Shown one piece after another: positions 38,380-46,537 of a stretch of DNA of 64,000 nt. The DNA lies in assembly GCA_027681045.1 (NCBI GenBank), contig JAQDCK010000005.1, positions 76,736 through 140,735 of the forward strand. Direction: 5' to 3'. Numbering within the stretch: position 1 is the first letter of the stretch; each line of letters begins with the position of its first letter. The DNA comes from Lactobacillaceae bacterium AF64-9pH9TA. GTDB taxonomy: Bacteria; Bacillota; Bacilli; Lactobacillales; Lactobacillaceae. The notes under the pieces were generated by a model. That model saw only the letters and a program-made list of their open reading frames with translations, ran no database searches and was not told where the DNA came from. Both the position numbers and the translations under genes were made by a program.

Positions 38380-41070
38380 TTAAATCAAGAATTTTTCCTT
38401 CTTCATGTAGAAGTGCTTGACGACTGTCGTCAAAAGCAGGTAGCAAACCAGGAGGCCAGCCACGATCCACAGGAATTCTTCATTCAATTGGCCGAACTTC
38501 ATGGCTCCTGCCAATTTTGAAAATGGCAGGAAGGTGCCGAAGATAGCGGCCCCAAAGGTCGCCAGCATGACTGGGCTTGATGCCCGCTGCTGGATAAATG
38601 GCAGGCGTTCGTCGCGCAAGGCATGGATGACCATTTCCTGGGTCCAAAGGGATTCCACGAACCAGCCGGTGTGGAAGATGGTCATGAAGGCCAGCTGCCC
38701 TGCCGGTCCTAAGGTAGCGTAACTGCCGCCAGTAAGGGCCGGGCAGATGACAAAGAAGAGGACGGCAAAGGTGATGATGTCAAAAATTGATGATGCCGGC
38801 CCAAAGTAGAACATGAACTTCGGCATGTTCTTGGTTGACCATTCCCGCGGCACGTGCAGGTAGTCTTCAGACACGCTGTCAAAAGGCAAAGCCAGGCAGC
38901 TGGTCCCGTAGAGCAGGTCCAAAATCAAAAGCTGCAGCGGCAGCATTGGCAAGAATGGCAGGAAGACTGAGGCGACCATGATGGACAAGATGTTCCCGAA
39001 GTTGGAAGACAGGGTGATCTTGATGTACTTCATGGTGTTGGTCAAGGTCTTGCGGCCGATCCGGACCGCGTGTTCCAGGACGCTCAAGTCCTTTTGCAAA
39101 AGGATGATGTCGGCTGATTCCTTGGCCACGTCGACAGCTGAGTCAACTGAGATGGAGACGTCCGCCTGCTTCATGGCCGGGGCGTCGTTGATCCCGTCGC
39201 CCATGTAGCCGACCGTGTGGCCGTTTTTCTGCAGGGCATCGATGATCTTGGTCTTCCATTCCGGTGACAACTTGACGAAGATGTCGCATTCTTCAACAAT
39301 CTTGGCCAGTTCTTCATCACTCTTGCCGATCAGGTCCTTTTGCCCGTAAACCGTGTCGATGTTCAGGCCGACCTTCAAGGCCACGGCCCGGGTAACAGCT
39401 TCGTTGTCCCCGGTCAGGATCTTAACGGTAATGCCGTCCCGGTTGAGGCTGGCCAGAGCATTTTTGGCGCTTTCCTTCGGCGGATCCAGGAAGGTCAGGA
39501 AGCCGATCACAATCAAGTCGCTTTCGTCATCAACCGTGAATTCGCCGACCGGAGACGGGTCAACCTTGTAGGCCAAGACGATAACCCGCATCCCGTCGCT
39601 GTTTAAGTCGTCGATGTCTTTAAAAATCTGCTTTTTTCTTTCTTCAGTCAAAGGCAGGGTCTGACCGCCGATTTCCACCTGGCTGGAGACGGCCAGCATT
39701 TCTTCGGCTGCCCCCTTGGTAACCAGGAGGTGCTCGCCATGTTTTTGGTCAGAGTTGGCAACCACCACGCTCATCCGCCGGCGCTGGAAGTCAAAAGGAA
39801 TTTCATCGATCTTGTGGTAGTCCCGCTGGATTTCGCTGGTGTCCAGGTCGTCGTCAGCCACGTCGATGACTGCTTGGTCGATCAAGTCCTTCATCCCGGT
39901 CTGGTAGTAAGAGTTCAGGTAGGCCATCTTCAAAACCCGGTCGGTTTCCCGCATTTCCAGGTTGTAGTGCTTTTCCAGGATGACCTGGCCCTGGGTCAAG
40001 GTCCCGGTCTTGTCGGTGCAGAGGATATCGGCTGAGCCGAAGTTCTGGATGGAGTTCATCTTCTTGACGATGGTCTGGTGCTTGCTCATTTCCACGCTGC
40101 CCCGGACCAGGTTGGTAGTCACAATGACTGGCAGCATTTCCGGCGTCAGGCCCACCGCCGTAGCGATGGCGAAGATCAAGGCGTCAGTCCAGTTACCCTT
40201 GGTCAAGCCGTTGACCAAGAGAACCAGAGGCGCGATGATGGCCGTCATGGTCAAGAGCAGCTTGGAGATGTTCTTGATCCCGGTGTCAAAAGTCGTCTCT
40301 TTCATTTTAGTGTCGGCGATCTGGGCCGCCATCTTGCCGAACATGGTGTGCCCGCCAGTGGCGAAGACCACCCCGCGGCCGGAGCCGGAGACGATAGTCG
40401 TGCCTTCAAAAAGGATGTTTGGGTAGTCCAGGTAGTTTTCCATCTTGTCCGGGGTTGGGACGAAGTTGGCATTCTTTTCCGCCGGCGTTGATTCCCCGTT
40501 CAAGGAACTGGCTGAGCAGAACAAGTCAGTGCTGGACAAAAGCTTCATGTCAGCTGGAACCATGTCCCCGGCTGAGACGTTGATGATGTCGCCGACCACC
40601 ACGTCCTTGGTCGGGATTTCCTGGTCCTTGCCGTCCCGGCGCACGTTGGTCGTGACAGAGACCATCTTCAAAAGGGACTGGACGGCGTTGGAAGTGCGGA
40701 TGTTCTGGATGAAGGACGTAATCCCGGAAACCAGAACCATGACCACCATGATGATGACGGTGCTGAGGTCCTTTTCACTTTGCGGGACGAAGATGTAGTT
40801 AGTGAACAAGGACATCGTCGCCAAAATGAGCAGGACCAGGATAAACGGGGTTAAGAAAGCTTCAGCCAGGAAGTGGAGCTTGCTTACTTGGTTGTTGCTC
40901 GCGATCTCGTTGGTCCCGGTCTTTTCCCGGACATCGGCTGCTTCTTCAGTGCTGAGGCCGTTGCTGTTGGTATGCAATTGGGCCAAAGTCACGCTCCGCT
41001 TTTCCAGGGCAATTCTTGCAACCCGCTTTGCGTCATCGCTGGCAGCTTTGTTCATTGTCTTGTTGAGCAT
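38380..41070 (-). CDS. mgtA: Magnesium-translocating P-type ATPase
   Basis: Inner-membrane Mg2+ importer of the P3B ATPase class. The 896-residue protein has the phosphorylation motif CTDKTGTLTQG, the actuator motif NGESTPAEK in place of TGES, the membrane motif VGLTPEMLPVIVTTNL, the hinge MGDGINDAPAMKQADVSISV and a C-terminal set of membrane helices. I use the ATG at 41070, with GAGGGGAG upstream; the frame from 41148 runs back into the riboswitch terminator. Regulation is by an M-box leader, so low Mg2+ should switch it on. Confidence 0.95.
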   Translation of the reverse strand: MLNKTMNKAASDDAKRVARIALEKRSVTLAQLHTNSNGLSTEEAADVREKTGTNEIASNNQVSKLHFLAEAFLTPFILVLLILATMSLFTNYIFVPQSEKDLSTVIIMVVMVLVSGITSFIQNIRTSNAVQSLLKMVSVTTNVRRDGKDQEIPTKDVVVGDIINVSAGDMVPADMKLLSSTDLFCSASSLNGESTPAEKNANFVPTPDKMENYLDYPNILFEGTTIVSGSGRGVVFATGGHTMFGKMAAQIADTKMKETTFDTGIKNISKLLLTMTAIIAPLVLLVNGLTKGNWTDALIFAIATAVGLTPEMLPVIVTTNLVRGSVEMSKHQTIVKKMNSIQNFGSADILCTDKTGTLTQGQVILEKHYNLEMRETDRVLKMAYLNSYYQTGMKDLIDQAVIDVADDDLDTSEIQRDYHKIDEIPFDFQRRRMSVVVANSDQKHGEHLLVTKGAAEEMLAVSSQVEIGGQTLPLTEERKKQIFKDIDDLNSDGMRVIVLAYKVDPSPVGEFTVDDESDLIVIGFLTFLDPPKESAKNALASLNRDGITVKILTGDNEAVTRAVALKVGLNIDTVYGQKDLIGKSDEELAKIVEECDIFVKLSPEWKTKIIDALQKNGHTVGYMGDGINDAPAMKQADVSISVDSAVDVAKESADIILLQKDLSVLEHAVRIGRKTLTNTMKYIKITLSSNFGNILSIMVASVFLPFLPMLPLQLLILDLLYGTSCLALPFDSVSEDYLHVPREWSTKNMPKFMFYFGPASSIFDIITFAVLFFVICPALTGGSYATLGPAGQLAFMTIFHTGWFVESLWTQEMVIHALRDERLPFIQQRASSPVMLATFGAAIFGTFLPFSKLAGAMKFGQLNEEFLWIVAGLLVCYLLLTTVVKHFYMKKEKFLI

Positions 41071-41105
41071 AATAGTTCTCCCCTCTATGACAACTTCGCA
41101 AACGA

Positions 41106-41320
41106 ACAAAAAAATCCCCCTTACAAACCGTAAGGGGGACCTTGCCAAATAAGGCCACGCTATTGACTAATCGCTCAGCTTTAACACTACGTGACGTAAG
41201 CACATGCTAGCTACCTGGAAAGTGCCTTATTTCGACAATTTCTATTTAACCCGTTGGCATCTCTGGATGTTTCTGGGCGATAGCGTGTGTTCACGTAGGA
41301 GTCTCACCTAACAGTTCATT
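41106..41320 (-). promoter_or_regulatory. M-box (ykoK) magnesium riboswitch with terminator
   Basis: The minus-strand leader contains the M-box core GTTAGGTGAGACTCCTACG (41312 downward), then CGCCCAGAAACATCC and GATGCCAACGGGT, all in consensus order. A terminator stem (41115-41124 with 41130-41139) with seven Ts ends the leader before mgtA. High Mg2+ folds the sensor and allows termination. Confidence 0.93.
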
Positions 41321-41347
41321 TGCTCTCTTTTCAACTTTACATAGAAG

Positions 41348-41376
41348 ACTATACACGCTTAAAGCAGGCTTGTAAA
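41348..41376 (-). promoter_or_regulatory. mgtA promoter
   Basis: TTTACA (41376-41371) and TATAGT (41353-41348) with a 17-nt spacer, directly upstream of the M-box. Confidence 0.8.
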
Positions 41377-41428
41377 CCACTTTTATGTAAAGTCAGCGTT
41401 TTAATTTAGTTTTTTCTGTGAAAAAGCC

Positions 41429-42031
41429 TTATTTTCTGGCCTGCCGCTTTACCGCATAACGCAAGAAGATAATCACGGCCGCGATCAAGACCAGCAAGGC
41501 CAGCATGATCGGAATTCTGAGGTCGGCCGGCTTGATCACTCGGTTCACTTCCTCGCTGGACAGGTCAAGGGAGTCCTTTTTAAAGCCGAGGCTTTGGTCG
41601 ATCAAGGTCACGGAAATCTTGAACAACTCCTGCACCCCTTCATTGAAGGCGATCGGGTCATCAGCCGTGATTTTGGAAGCCGTGTGGCTGAGGATGTTGG
41701 CCCGGACCTGGGCGGTAAACTGGCTGTGCAGGTCGCTGCTGCTGTAAAGATAGGCCTTCTTAGTCCCGTCCTTTTGCACGTTGATCACGATATAGAGAGT
41801 TCTGCTTGCCTTGCTCAAGCCGTCCGGCTGGGTCTTTTTGGCATTTTGCAGGGTCTCGACGATCACGATCGGGTGCTGGTCAGACTTCTGGTACTTGGCA
41901 TTCTTTTGGTCAACCATTTTCCGGGTATCGGAATTGATGATGCCGGCATTGTCCTGGACGAAAAAGCTGCTGGCCCCGGTCACCAGGGGAAAAAGGCAGA
42001 CTAAGGCCAGGAGCCAGGCCAGCCTAGTCAC
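41429..42031 (-). CDS. TPM-domain membrane protein
   Basis: About 200 residues: a signal/anchor (WLLALVCLFPLVTGASS), an extracytoplasmic TPM-type alpha/beta domain (FFVQDNAGIINSDTRKMVDQKNA onward), one C-terminal span (IPIMLALLVLIAAVIIFL) and a basic tail. TPM proteins occur in the envelope; function is unclear. The start is uncertain. I choose the GTG at 42031, overlapping the comEB stop by 8 bp, because frames further upstream lie inside comEB and look like shadow coding; no good Shine-Dalgarno is visible. Confidence 0.7.
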   Translation of the reverse strand: MTRLAWLLALVCLFPLVTGASSFFVQDNAGIINSDTRKMVDQKNAKYQKSDQHPIVIVETLQNAKKTQPDGLSKASRTLYIVINVQKDGTKKAYLYSSSDLHSQFTAQVRANILSHTASKITADDPIAFNEGVQELFKISVTLIDQSLGFKKDSLDLSSEEVNRVIKPADLRIPIMLALLVLIAAVIIFLRYAVKRQARK

Positions 42032-42506
42032 TGCCGTCTTCAAGTTTGTGTGCCAGTTCTTCGACGAATTGGCGGTCAAGCTTAATTTGTTCATAAGGTA
42101 CTCCACTATCACGCAGCAGCTGAATGGCCAAGGGACTGTCGTGATAATCATAGTAATAGTTGATCTTGGTCACCCCGGCCTGCAACAGGTGCTTGGTGCA
42201 GTTGTAGCATGGGAAGTGAGTCACGTAGATTTCCGTGTTGTCGGTTGAGACCCCGTTTTTCGCGCAGGAAATCAGACTGTTCATTTCGGAGTGAATCGTC
42301 CGCACGCAGTGGCCGTCGACCAGCTGGTGGCCCACGTCATCGCAGTGGTCCTGGCCGGAAACTGACCCGTTGTAGCCGGTGCTGAGGATCCGCTTGTCCT
42401 TGACCAGGACGCTGCCGACCAGGGCCCGGTCACAGGTAGACCGCTGGGCGATCACCAGGGCCTGCATCATAAAGTACTGTTTCCAGGGAATTCGCTTGCG
42501 CGTCAT
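42024..42506 (-). CDS. comEB: Deoxycytidylate deaminase (ComEB family)
   Basis: 160-residue zinc enzyme that turns dCMP into dUMP for dTMP synthesis. Zinc and proton-shuttle motifs HSEMNSL and PCYNCTKHL are present, and an extra CDD/HxxxH segment (DHCDDVGH) typical of dCMP deaminases. ATG at 42506 just past the trpS stop; the longer frame lies within trpS. The name ComEB is historical; no other competence genes adjoin. Confidence 0.92.
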   Translation of the reverse strand: MTRKRIPWKQYFMMQALVIAQRSTCDRALVGSVLVKDKRILSTGYNGSVSGQDHCDDVGHQLVDGHCVRTIHSEMNSLISCAKNGVSTDNTEIYVTHFPCYNCTKHLLQAGVTKINYYYDYHDSPLAIQLLRDSGVPYEQIKLDRQFVEELAHKLEDGSD

Positions 42507-42507
42507 A

Positions 42508-43533
42508 TTAGCCTCGGTTCTTGAAGTAGTTGAAGCCGATCGCGTCACGGACTTCCTGCAGGGTCTGGTCAGCCACCTGGTTGGCCTTTTGTGACCCTTG
42601 GTAGAGCATGTCGTAAACGGCATCCAGGTTTTCAGCGTACTTTTGCCGTCGTTCTCTGATTGGGGCCAGTTCAGCTTCCAGGACCTTGTTTAAGTAGCGC
42701 TTGATCTTGACGTCGCCTAACCCGCCCTTTTGGTAATCTTCCTTAAGTTGGGCAACAGTGTCCTTGTCCGGGTCAAAGACGTCCAGGTAAGTGAAGACAG
42801 TGTTGCCTTCCACTTGACCTGGGTCTTCCACGTGTATGTGGTTAGGGTCGGTGTACATGGACATAACCTTCTTCTTAAGCGTTTCCGAGTCATCAGACAG
42901 GTAAATAGCGTTGCCCAGGGACTTGGACATCTTGGCGTTGCCGTCCAGGCCTGGCAGGCGGCCCTGGCCCTTAGGCGGGAAATAGCCCTTTGGTTCAACC
43001 AGGACGTTGACATTGTAGGTCCGGTTAAAGCTGCGGACGATTTCCCGGGTTTGTTCCAGCATTGGTTCCTGGTCATCGCCAACTGGGACTAAAGTCGCCT
43101 TGAAGGCAGTAATATCAGCGGCTTGGGCAACCGGGTAGGTCAAGAAGCCGACTGGCAGGGAGTCGCCGAAGCCCTTTTGCTTGATTTCCGTCTTAACAGT
43201 AGGGTTTCTTTCCAGCCGGGACAGGGTTACCAAGTCCATATAGTCAGTGGTCAGTTCAAACAAGGCCGGGATTTGGGACTGAACAAAGATGGTGGACTTT
43301 TCCGGGTCCAGGCCAACAGCCAGGTAGTCCAGGGCAACTTCGATCAGGGAGTTGCGGATCTTTTCCGGGTTGCGGGCGTTGTCAGTCAAGGCCTGGGTGT
43401 CAGCAATCATAATGTAAGAGTCATACTTGCCAGTGTTTTGGAGCATGACCCGGTTCTTCAAAGAGCCGATGTAGTGGCCGATGTGCAGCTTGCCGGTTGG
43501 GCGGTCGCCAGTCAAAATAATTTCTTTCGTCAT
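42508..43533 (-). CDS. trpS: Tryptophanyl-tRNA synthetase
   Basis: Charges tRNA-Trp. Class I motifs [12 protein letters not shown] (HIGH) and AKMSKSLGN (KMSKS) are present; 341 residues. The leader to the tRNA-Gly gene is short and shows no T-box, unlike trpS of many Firmicutes. Confidence 0.96.
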   Translation of the reverse strand: MTKEIILTGDRPTGKLHIGHYIGSLKNRVMLQNTGKYDSYIMIADTQALTDNARNPEKIRNSLIEVALDYLAVGLDPEKSTIFVQSQIPALFELTTDYMDLVTLSRLERNPTVKTEIKQKGFGDSLPVGFLTYPVAQAADITAFKATLVPVGDDQEPMLEQTREIVRSFNRTYNVNVLVEPKGYFPPKGQGRLPGLDGNAKMSKSLGNAIYLSDDSETLKKKVMSMYTDPNHIHVEDPGQVEGNTVFTYLDVFDPDKDTVAQLKEDYQKGGLGDVKIKRYLNKVLEAELAPIRERRQKYAENLDAVYDMLYQGSQKANQVADQTLQEVRDAIGFNYFKNRG

Positions 43534-43673
43534 TTTTCGCTTTCCTTTACTAAATTCTTTGTTAAATTGTTTCTATCGAGCGTTATTATTATCATTTTAG
43601 CAAAAATAACAAATAGATTAAACCACTCCCGCCGGGCCGGAAGAATCTTTTTGAAAAAAGTTACCAAAAAGAC

Positions 43674-43702
43674 TTGGCGAAAGTTTTTTTACATGCTATA
43701 CT
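43674..43702 (+). promoter_or_regulatory. Promoter of tRNA-Gly
   Basis: TTGGCG (43674-43679) and TATACT (43697-43702) with 17 nt between, 11 nt before the tRNA. Confidence 0.85.
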
Positions 43703-43713
43703 TAAAACATCTT

Positions 43714-43784
43714 GCGGGTATAGTTTAATGGTAGAACGCTAGCTTCCCAAGCTGGAGATGAGGGTTCGATTCACTCTATCCGCT
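43714..43784 (+). tRNA. tRNA-Gly (anticodon CCC)
   Basis: A full cloverleaf can be drawn: acceptor GCGGGTA/TATCCGC with one G-T pair, D-arm GTTTAATGGTAGAAC, anticodon stem CTAGC/GCTGG around TTCCCAA (anticodon CCC), T-loop TTCGATT. The T-stem has one G-A mismatch (GAGGG/CACTC). CCA is not encoded. A T run follows directly and probably ends transcription. Confidence 0.9.
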
Positions 43785-43808
43785 TTTTTTATACCATAAG
43801 TTAACAAA

Positions 43809-43846
43809 GAAATAAGCGAGGCCAAACGGCCCCGCTTATTTTTTAC
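43809..43846. terminator. Terminator after the CPBP-like gene
   Basis: A 13-bp stem with one mismatch (43811-43823 with 43828-43840), T-rich on both outer sides, so it may serve the tRNA transcript as well. Confidence 0.65.
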
Positions 43847-43855
43847 TCTCTTCAG

Positions 43856-44524
43856 TTAAACGGCGATGGTCACAACCGTCAAGACTCCGTTTAAAGCGGC
43901 CAGGTAAAGAGGCAGCCAGATGGTCTGGGTGCTGAGGTAGCTCCAGGCGAAAAGCATGCCAAAGGCAAAGTTGAAGGCAAAGATTGCCGGAGTGAACTGG
44001 AAGGTCAAGATGGCGTAAAAGAGACCCGAGCAGATTATGCCGGCGTAGGCCACGCCCTTTTTCTCAGTTCTAAACCAGTAATTGAACAAAAAACCGGTGC
44101 AGAGGTATTCTTCCAGGATCGGCAGGACCACCCCATTGGCCAGCATCATGAACCAGTATAAGGCGCTGGTGGAATGAGAGGCATAGACCAGCTGCAAGCC
44201 AGAGGCGGGCATGCCTTTGTAGAGCTGCAGGTAGGAGATGCCGATCCGGCCGGCGGCAACCACGAAGCTTAAGAGCAAGGTGAAATTGAAGCTGCTCAGC
44301 CAGGGGATGTTGAAGCGTGAATCGAAGAAGCGCTGTTCACGGTTGTAGCGGTAAATGTAAAAAAGCAGGCACATGGCCGCCAGAACCAGGAACAGGATCA
44401 CGTTCCAGATGCTGATGGACGGGCTCTTGATGGCCAGGTTGTCGGCCAGGGCCGTGAAAACAAAAACTACAAAATAGACGAGGTAACGGACAAGGTTACC
44501 TTCGCGTGATCGTGGCGTATTCAT
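43856..44524 (-). CDS. CPBP (CAAX/bacteriocin-processing) family membrane protein with degenerate active site
   Basis: 222-residue integral membrane protein with about seven spans. The segment LANGVVLPILEEYLCTGFLF aligns with motif 1 of CPBP proteases (EExxxR), but the Arg is Thr here. In motif 2 (FxxxH), the candidate segment GLFYAILTF has Leu where His is expected. It is therefore probably not an active Abi-type protease, though the fold should be kept. It is monocistronic, between the tRNA and the AT-rich island; such proteins often sit next to bacteriocin loci as immunity factors, but that is only context. Confidence 0.7.
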   Translation of the reverse strand: MNTPRSREGNLVRYLVYFVVFVFTALADNLAIKSPSISIWNVILFLVLAAMCLLFYIYRYNREQRFFDSRFNIPWLSSFNFTLLLSFVVAAGRIGISYLQLYKGMPASGLQLVYASHSTSALYWFMMLANGVVLPILEEYLCTGFLFNYWFRTEKKGVAYAGIICSGLFYAILTFQFTPAIFAFNFAFGMLFAWSYLSTQTIWLPLYLAALNGVLTVVTIAV

Positions 44525-44664
44525 CTTATTCCACTCACTCCTCCGTGAAACATTTGTAATATCTTATTATACCAAAGAAATCGGGCTCTTTTTGGCCTTT
44601 GTATGAATATTTTTGGTTACTTTTGCCTTACAATGTTTCATGCTTTTTACCTGGAGGGATAAAA
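44525..44664. other. Intergenic, no gene seen
   Basis: AT-rich spacer between the CPBP-like gene and the terminator of the accessory operon. It must hold the promoter of the CPBP-like gene; no clear hexamer pair stands out. Confidence 0.4.
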
Positions 44665-44715
44665 AAAGTGCCGCCAAAGCCGGAATATCTGGCTCAAGCA
44701 GCACTTTGTTTTTTC
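44661..44715 (-). terminator. Branched terminator of the accessory operon
   Basis: Outer stem AAAGTGC (44665-44671 with 44701-44707) encloses an inner GCC/GGC stem; seven Ts follow on the minus strand. Confidence 0.65.
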
Positions 44716-44719
44716 TATT

Positions 44720-44815
44720 TTAGTCCATAATCGCGCAGCTCATGGCAAAGTAGACCAGGCCCAGGCAGGAACAGAAAATGATGGAAGGCGTGAAGCTTGG
44801 TACATTGTAGTTCAC
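44720..44815 (-). CDS. Possible small membrane peptide or gene remnant
   Basis: GTG-started frame of 31 codons reading VNYNVPSFTPSIIFCSC and then GLVYFAMSCAIMD. It would be one membrane span. It sits between the last accessory gene and the operon terminator and has host-like base composition, unlike the island. No convincing ribosome site; it may be the tail of a lost gene. Confidence 0.25.
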   Translation of the reverse strand: MNYNVPSFTPSIIFCSCLGLVYFAMSCAIMD

Positions 44816-44825
44816 CTAGTTTCAA

Positions 44826-45200
44826 TCACATATCTAGTGCTTCTAATTCACGTTTAAAGCGTACACCAAGCGGATAGACTTCTGGAACAGCATACATGCC
44901 AATCCAATTTACGATATAAACCGTTGGTGCGGTTTCATCTGGTTCTATGCTAATCTGACTAGCAATCTTGTGGAATTCATGTTGAAAATCCTTGACAGTC
45001 AGTTTTCGAGGATCATCTGCCGTAGATATTAGTTCCTTGCTCTTTTTAATGAGCTCACCTTTAACCGCCGGATCCGTAATATCAAAGATCTGTAAGTACA
45101 GACTTAGTGAAATCGGAGTATCTAGGCCATCATCACAATACAGGGCAATTTCTTCCATTGCCTTTTTCAGCATTTTCATTTCTTCAACATTTTCATCCAT
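44826..45200 (-). CDS. Conserved-looking hypothetical protein, paralog of the next gene
   Basis: 124 residues, no signal peptide or membrane span, acidic. It shares with its upstream neighbour the N-terminal pattern (E..MLKKA), SLSL(Y/F)L, and above all LTVKDFQHEFHKIASQIS and YIVNWIGMY...VYPLGVRF, so the two come from one duplication and remain about half identical by eye. I do not recognise the family. GGAG precedes the ATG. Being the last gene of an operon that begins with a secreted cationic protein, an immunity-type role is possible but only inferred. Confidence 0.75.
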   Translation of the reverse strand: MDENVEEMKMLKKAMEEIALYCDDGLDTPISLSLYLQIFDITDPAVKGELIKKSKELISTADDPRKLTVKDFQHEFHKIASQISIEPDETAPTVYIVNWIGMYAVPEVYPLGVRFKRELEALDM

Positions 45201-45212
45201 TGGAATCTCCTG

Positions 45213-45560
45213 CTAGAAGTTCATGGCTATTGGGTAGACTCTTGGAAAAAGATGCTGACCAATCCAAGTTACTATATAAATCGTCTGTTCTGCTTCATCC
45301 GGTGCATCACTAATTTGACTGGCAATCTTGTGAAATTCATGTTGAAAGTCCTCAACGGTCAGTTCCATTGGATCATCTGCTCCAAGGGCAATTTCAGCCG
45401 TCTTTTTTATCAACTTGTCTTCCACGCTGGCATCCCTAATTCCTAATCTGAGTAGAAACAAGCTTAGGGAAACTGGATTTTCAGGATTGTCCTTAAGGAA
45501 ATCAGCTATCTCAAAAGCTGATTTCCTCAACATGGTCAATTCTTCGAGATTTTTGTTCAT
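45213..45560 (-). CDS. Hypothetical protein, paralog of the gene at 44826-45200
   Basis: 115 residues, soluble, acidic. Core shared with its neighbour: LTVEDFQHEFHKIASQIS and TIYIVTWIGQHLFPRVYP. An alpha-helical N-terminal half and a short beta/hydrophobic C-terminus are suggested by the residue pattern. The gap to the paralog is 12 bp and to the secreted-protein gene 20 bp, so they are cotranscribed. Function unknown. Confidence 0.75.
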   Translation of the reverse strand: MNKNLEELTMLRKSAFEIADFLKDNPENPVSLSLFLLRLGIRDASVEDKLIKKTAEIALGADDPMELTVEDFQHEFHKIASQISDAPDEAEQTIYIVTWIGQHLFPRVYPIAMNF

Positions 45561-45580
45561 GGATTAAACTAACCTCTACT

Positions 45581-46063
45581 CTAAAAGAACAAGCTTAATG
45601 CAACTTTAATTGCTTCAGCCGCATTAGTCGCCGTTTTTGAACTTATACCCGCATTACACAGAGCTCTATACACTGCGTAATACACAGAGTTGTCTACTAA
45701 GTCAGAATACTTAAGCAAAGGCCTTAAAGAGGCACTCACTTTGCCAAAATGCTTTAAAAATGCTTTAGCTGCTCTTTTCCCTCCATATTTTTCAACAGCT
45801 TTTGCGGCAATTTTAGGGTGCTTGAGAATATATCTAATCGCATCCTTTATCAGCCCTGTTCCCCATTTTTGTTCTTGGTAAGCTCTAGCAGATCCAACAA
45901 CTTGATTATTTTTCGGAATAATCAAAGTTTGATAATCGACATTTAAATCTTGCGTCCCTTGTGTTGTATCAGCTTCAGCAGTGACTTGTAAAGGAGCAGT
46001 TGCTACAGACACCGTCAGCGTAGATGATACGGCCATAATGGCCAGAAATCTTCTCAAATTCAT
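45581..46063 (-). CDS. Sec-secreted cationic protein, candidate bacteriocin-like effector
   Basis: 160 residues. MNLRRFLAIMAVSSTLTVSV and a following Ala-rich stretch form a Sec signal, with cleavage likely after VTAEA (about residue 31). The mature part starts acidic, then becomes strongly basic and amphipathic (IRYILKHPKIAAKAVEKYGG, RAAKAFLKHFGK) and ends in a hydrophobic Ala-rich segment (TATNAAEAIKVALSLFF). There is no double-glycine leader, so export is not by a bacteriocin ABC transporter. I do not recognise a named family. Start ATG at 46063 preferred for the signal peptide. It lies downstream of a pheromone-kinase-regulator set and upstream of two paralogous small proteins. Confidence 0.7.
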   Translation of the reverse strand: MNLRRFLAIMAVSSTLTVSVATAPLQVTAEADTTQGTQDLNVDYQTLIIPKNNQVVGSARAYQEQKWGTGLIKDAIRYILKHPKIAAKAVEKYGGKRAAKAFLKHFGKVSASLRPLLKYSDLVDNSVYYAVYRALCNAGISSKTATNAAEAIKVALSLFF

Positions 46064-46096
46064 CTCTCTATTATCTCCACCAAAGTCCATCCAAAT

Positions 46097-46384
46097 TTAC
46101 TTCAGAACTACGCCATTAGCACCAACTGCAGAGTAGCGAGCCAAGTCCAGTTGCAAGCTAGTAACAGCCTTTGGCAGTTCGTTTTCAGCGAAGTTGGACC
46201 GCAATTGGGTGTCCAAGTTAGACGCGATTGAGCGGATTGATTCTGACTTTTCAGCCTTCTTAACAGCTGCTTCAAGCAGCTTGCTCAAAGCCGCGTTTGC
46301 CTTGACTGCCGGGTCATTTGCGACAGTTTCCAATTGTTTCTTAAATGCTTCTTCTGCTTCGTTTTCTTTCTTGTTAAAAAACAT
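46097..46384 (-). CDS. Small soluble helical protein, first gene of the accessory operon
   Basis: 95 residues, rich in Ala, Lys and Glu, predicted all-alpha (EEAFKKQLETVANDP, KLLEAAVKKAEKSESIRSI). No signal or membrane span. Size and helical character resemble class II bacteriocin immunity proteins, but I see no diagnostic motif. ATG at 46384 with AGGAGG 7 nt upstream. An extended -10 lies 49 bp upstream, so this begins a transcript of four or five genes. Confidence 0.7.
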   Translation of the reverse strand: MFFNKKENEAEEAFKKQLETVANDPAVKANAALSKLLEAAVKKAEKSESIRSIASNLDTQLRSNFAENELPKAVTSLQLDLARYSAVGANGVVLK

Positions 46385-46432
46385 CGTACAGCCTCCTATA
46401 AATGAAAAATCAAACAATGTTTTTTCGCTTAC

Positions 46433-46438
46433 ATTCTA
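46433..46438 (-). promoter_or_regulatory. Extended -10 promoter of the accessory effector operon
   Basis: TGCTAGAAT on the minus strand, flanked by TTACA and TGTAA. The -35 (TTCCAC) is weak, as expected for an activator-dependent promoter. A half-site GGACTGATT (46547-46555), matching the repeats at the pheromone promoter, lies about 110 bp upstream inside the regulator gene. Confidence 0.45.
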
Positions 46439-46537
46439 GCACTGTTTGTAATTAGTGGAAGAGAAAAATTGCTTCCCTATCAGCTCATTGCAATCTTACC
46501 CTTATCAATCTTTAATTGCAGAAAAGTACCTATCTGG

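Noticed and set aside
43534..43713. Possible T-box in front of trpS
   Set aside because: The leader is short and has no GGTGG core or terminator; the region contains the divergent tRNA-Gly promoter instead.
46440..46510. AGATTG and TGATAAGGG/TGATAGGG repeats upstream of the accessory effector operon as regulator sites
   Set aside because: Spacing (15 and 25 bp) does not fit LytTR binding and the matches are short; chance in AT-rich DNA is likely.
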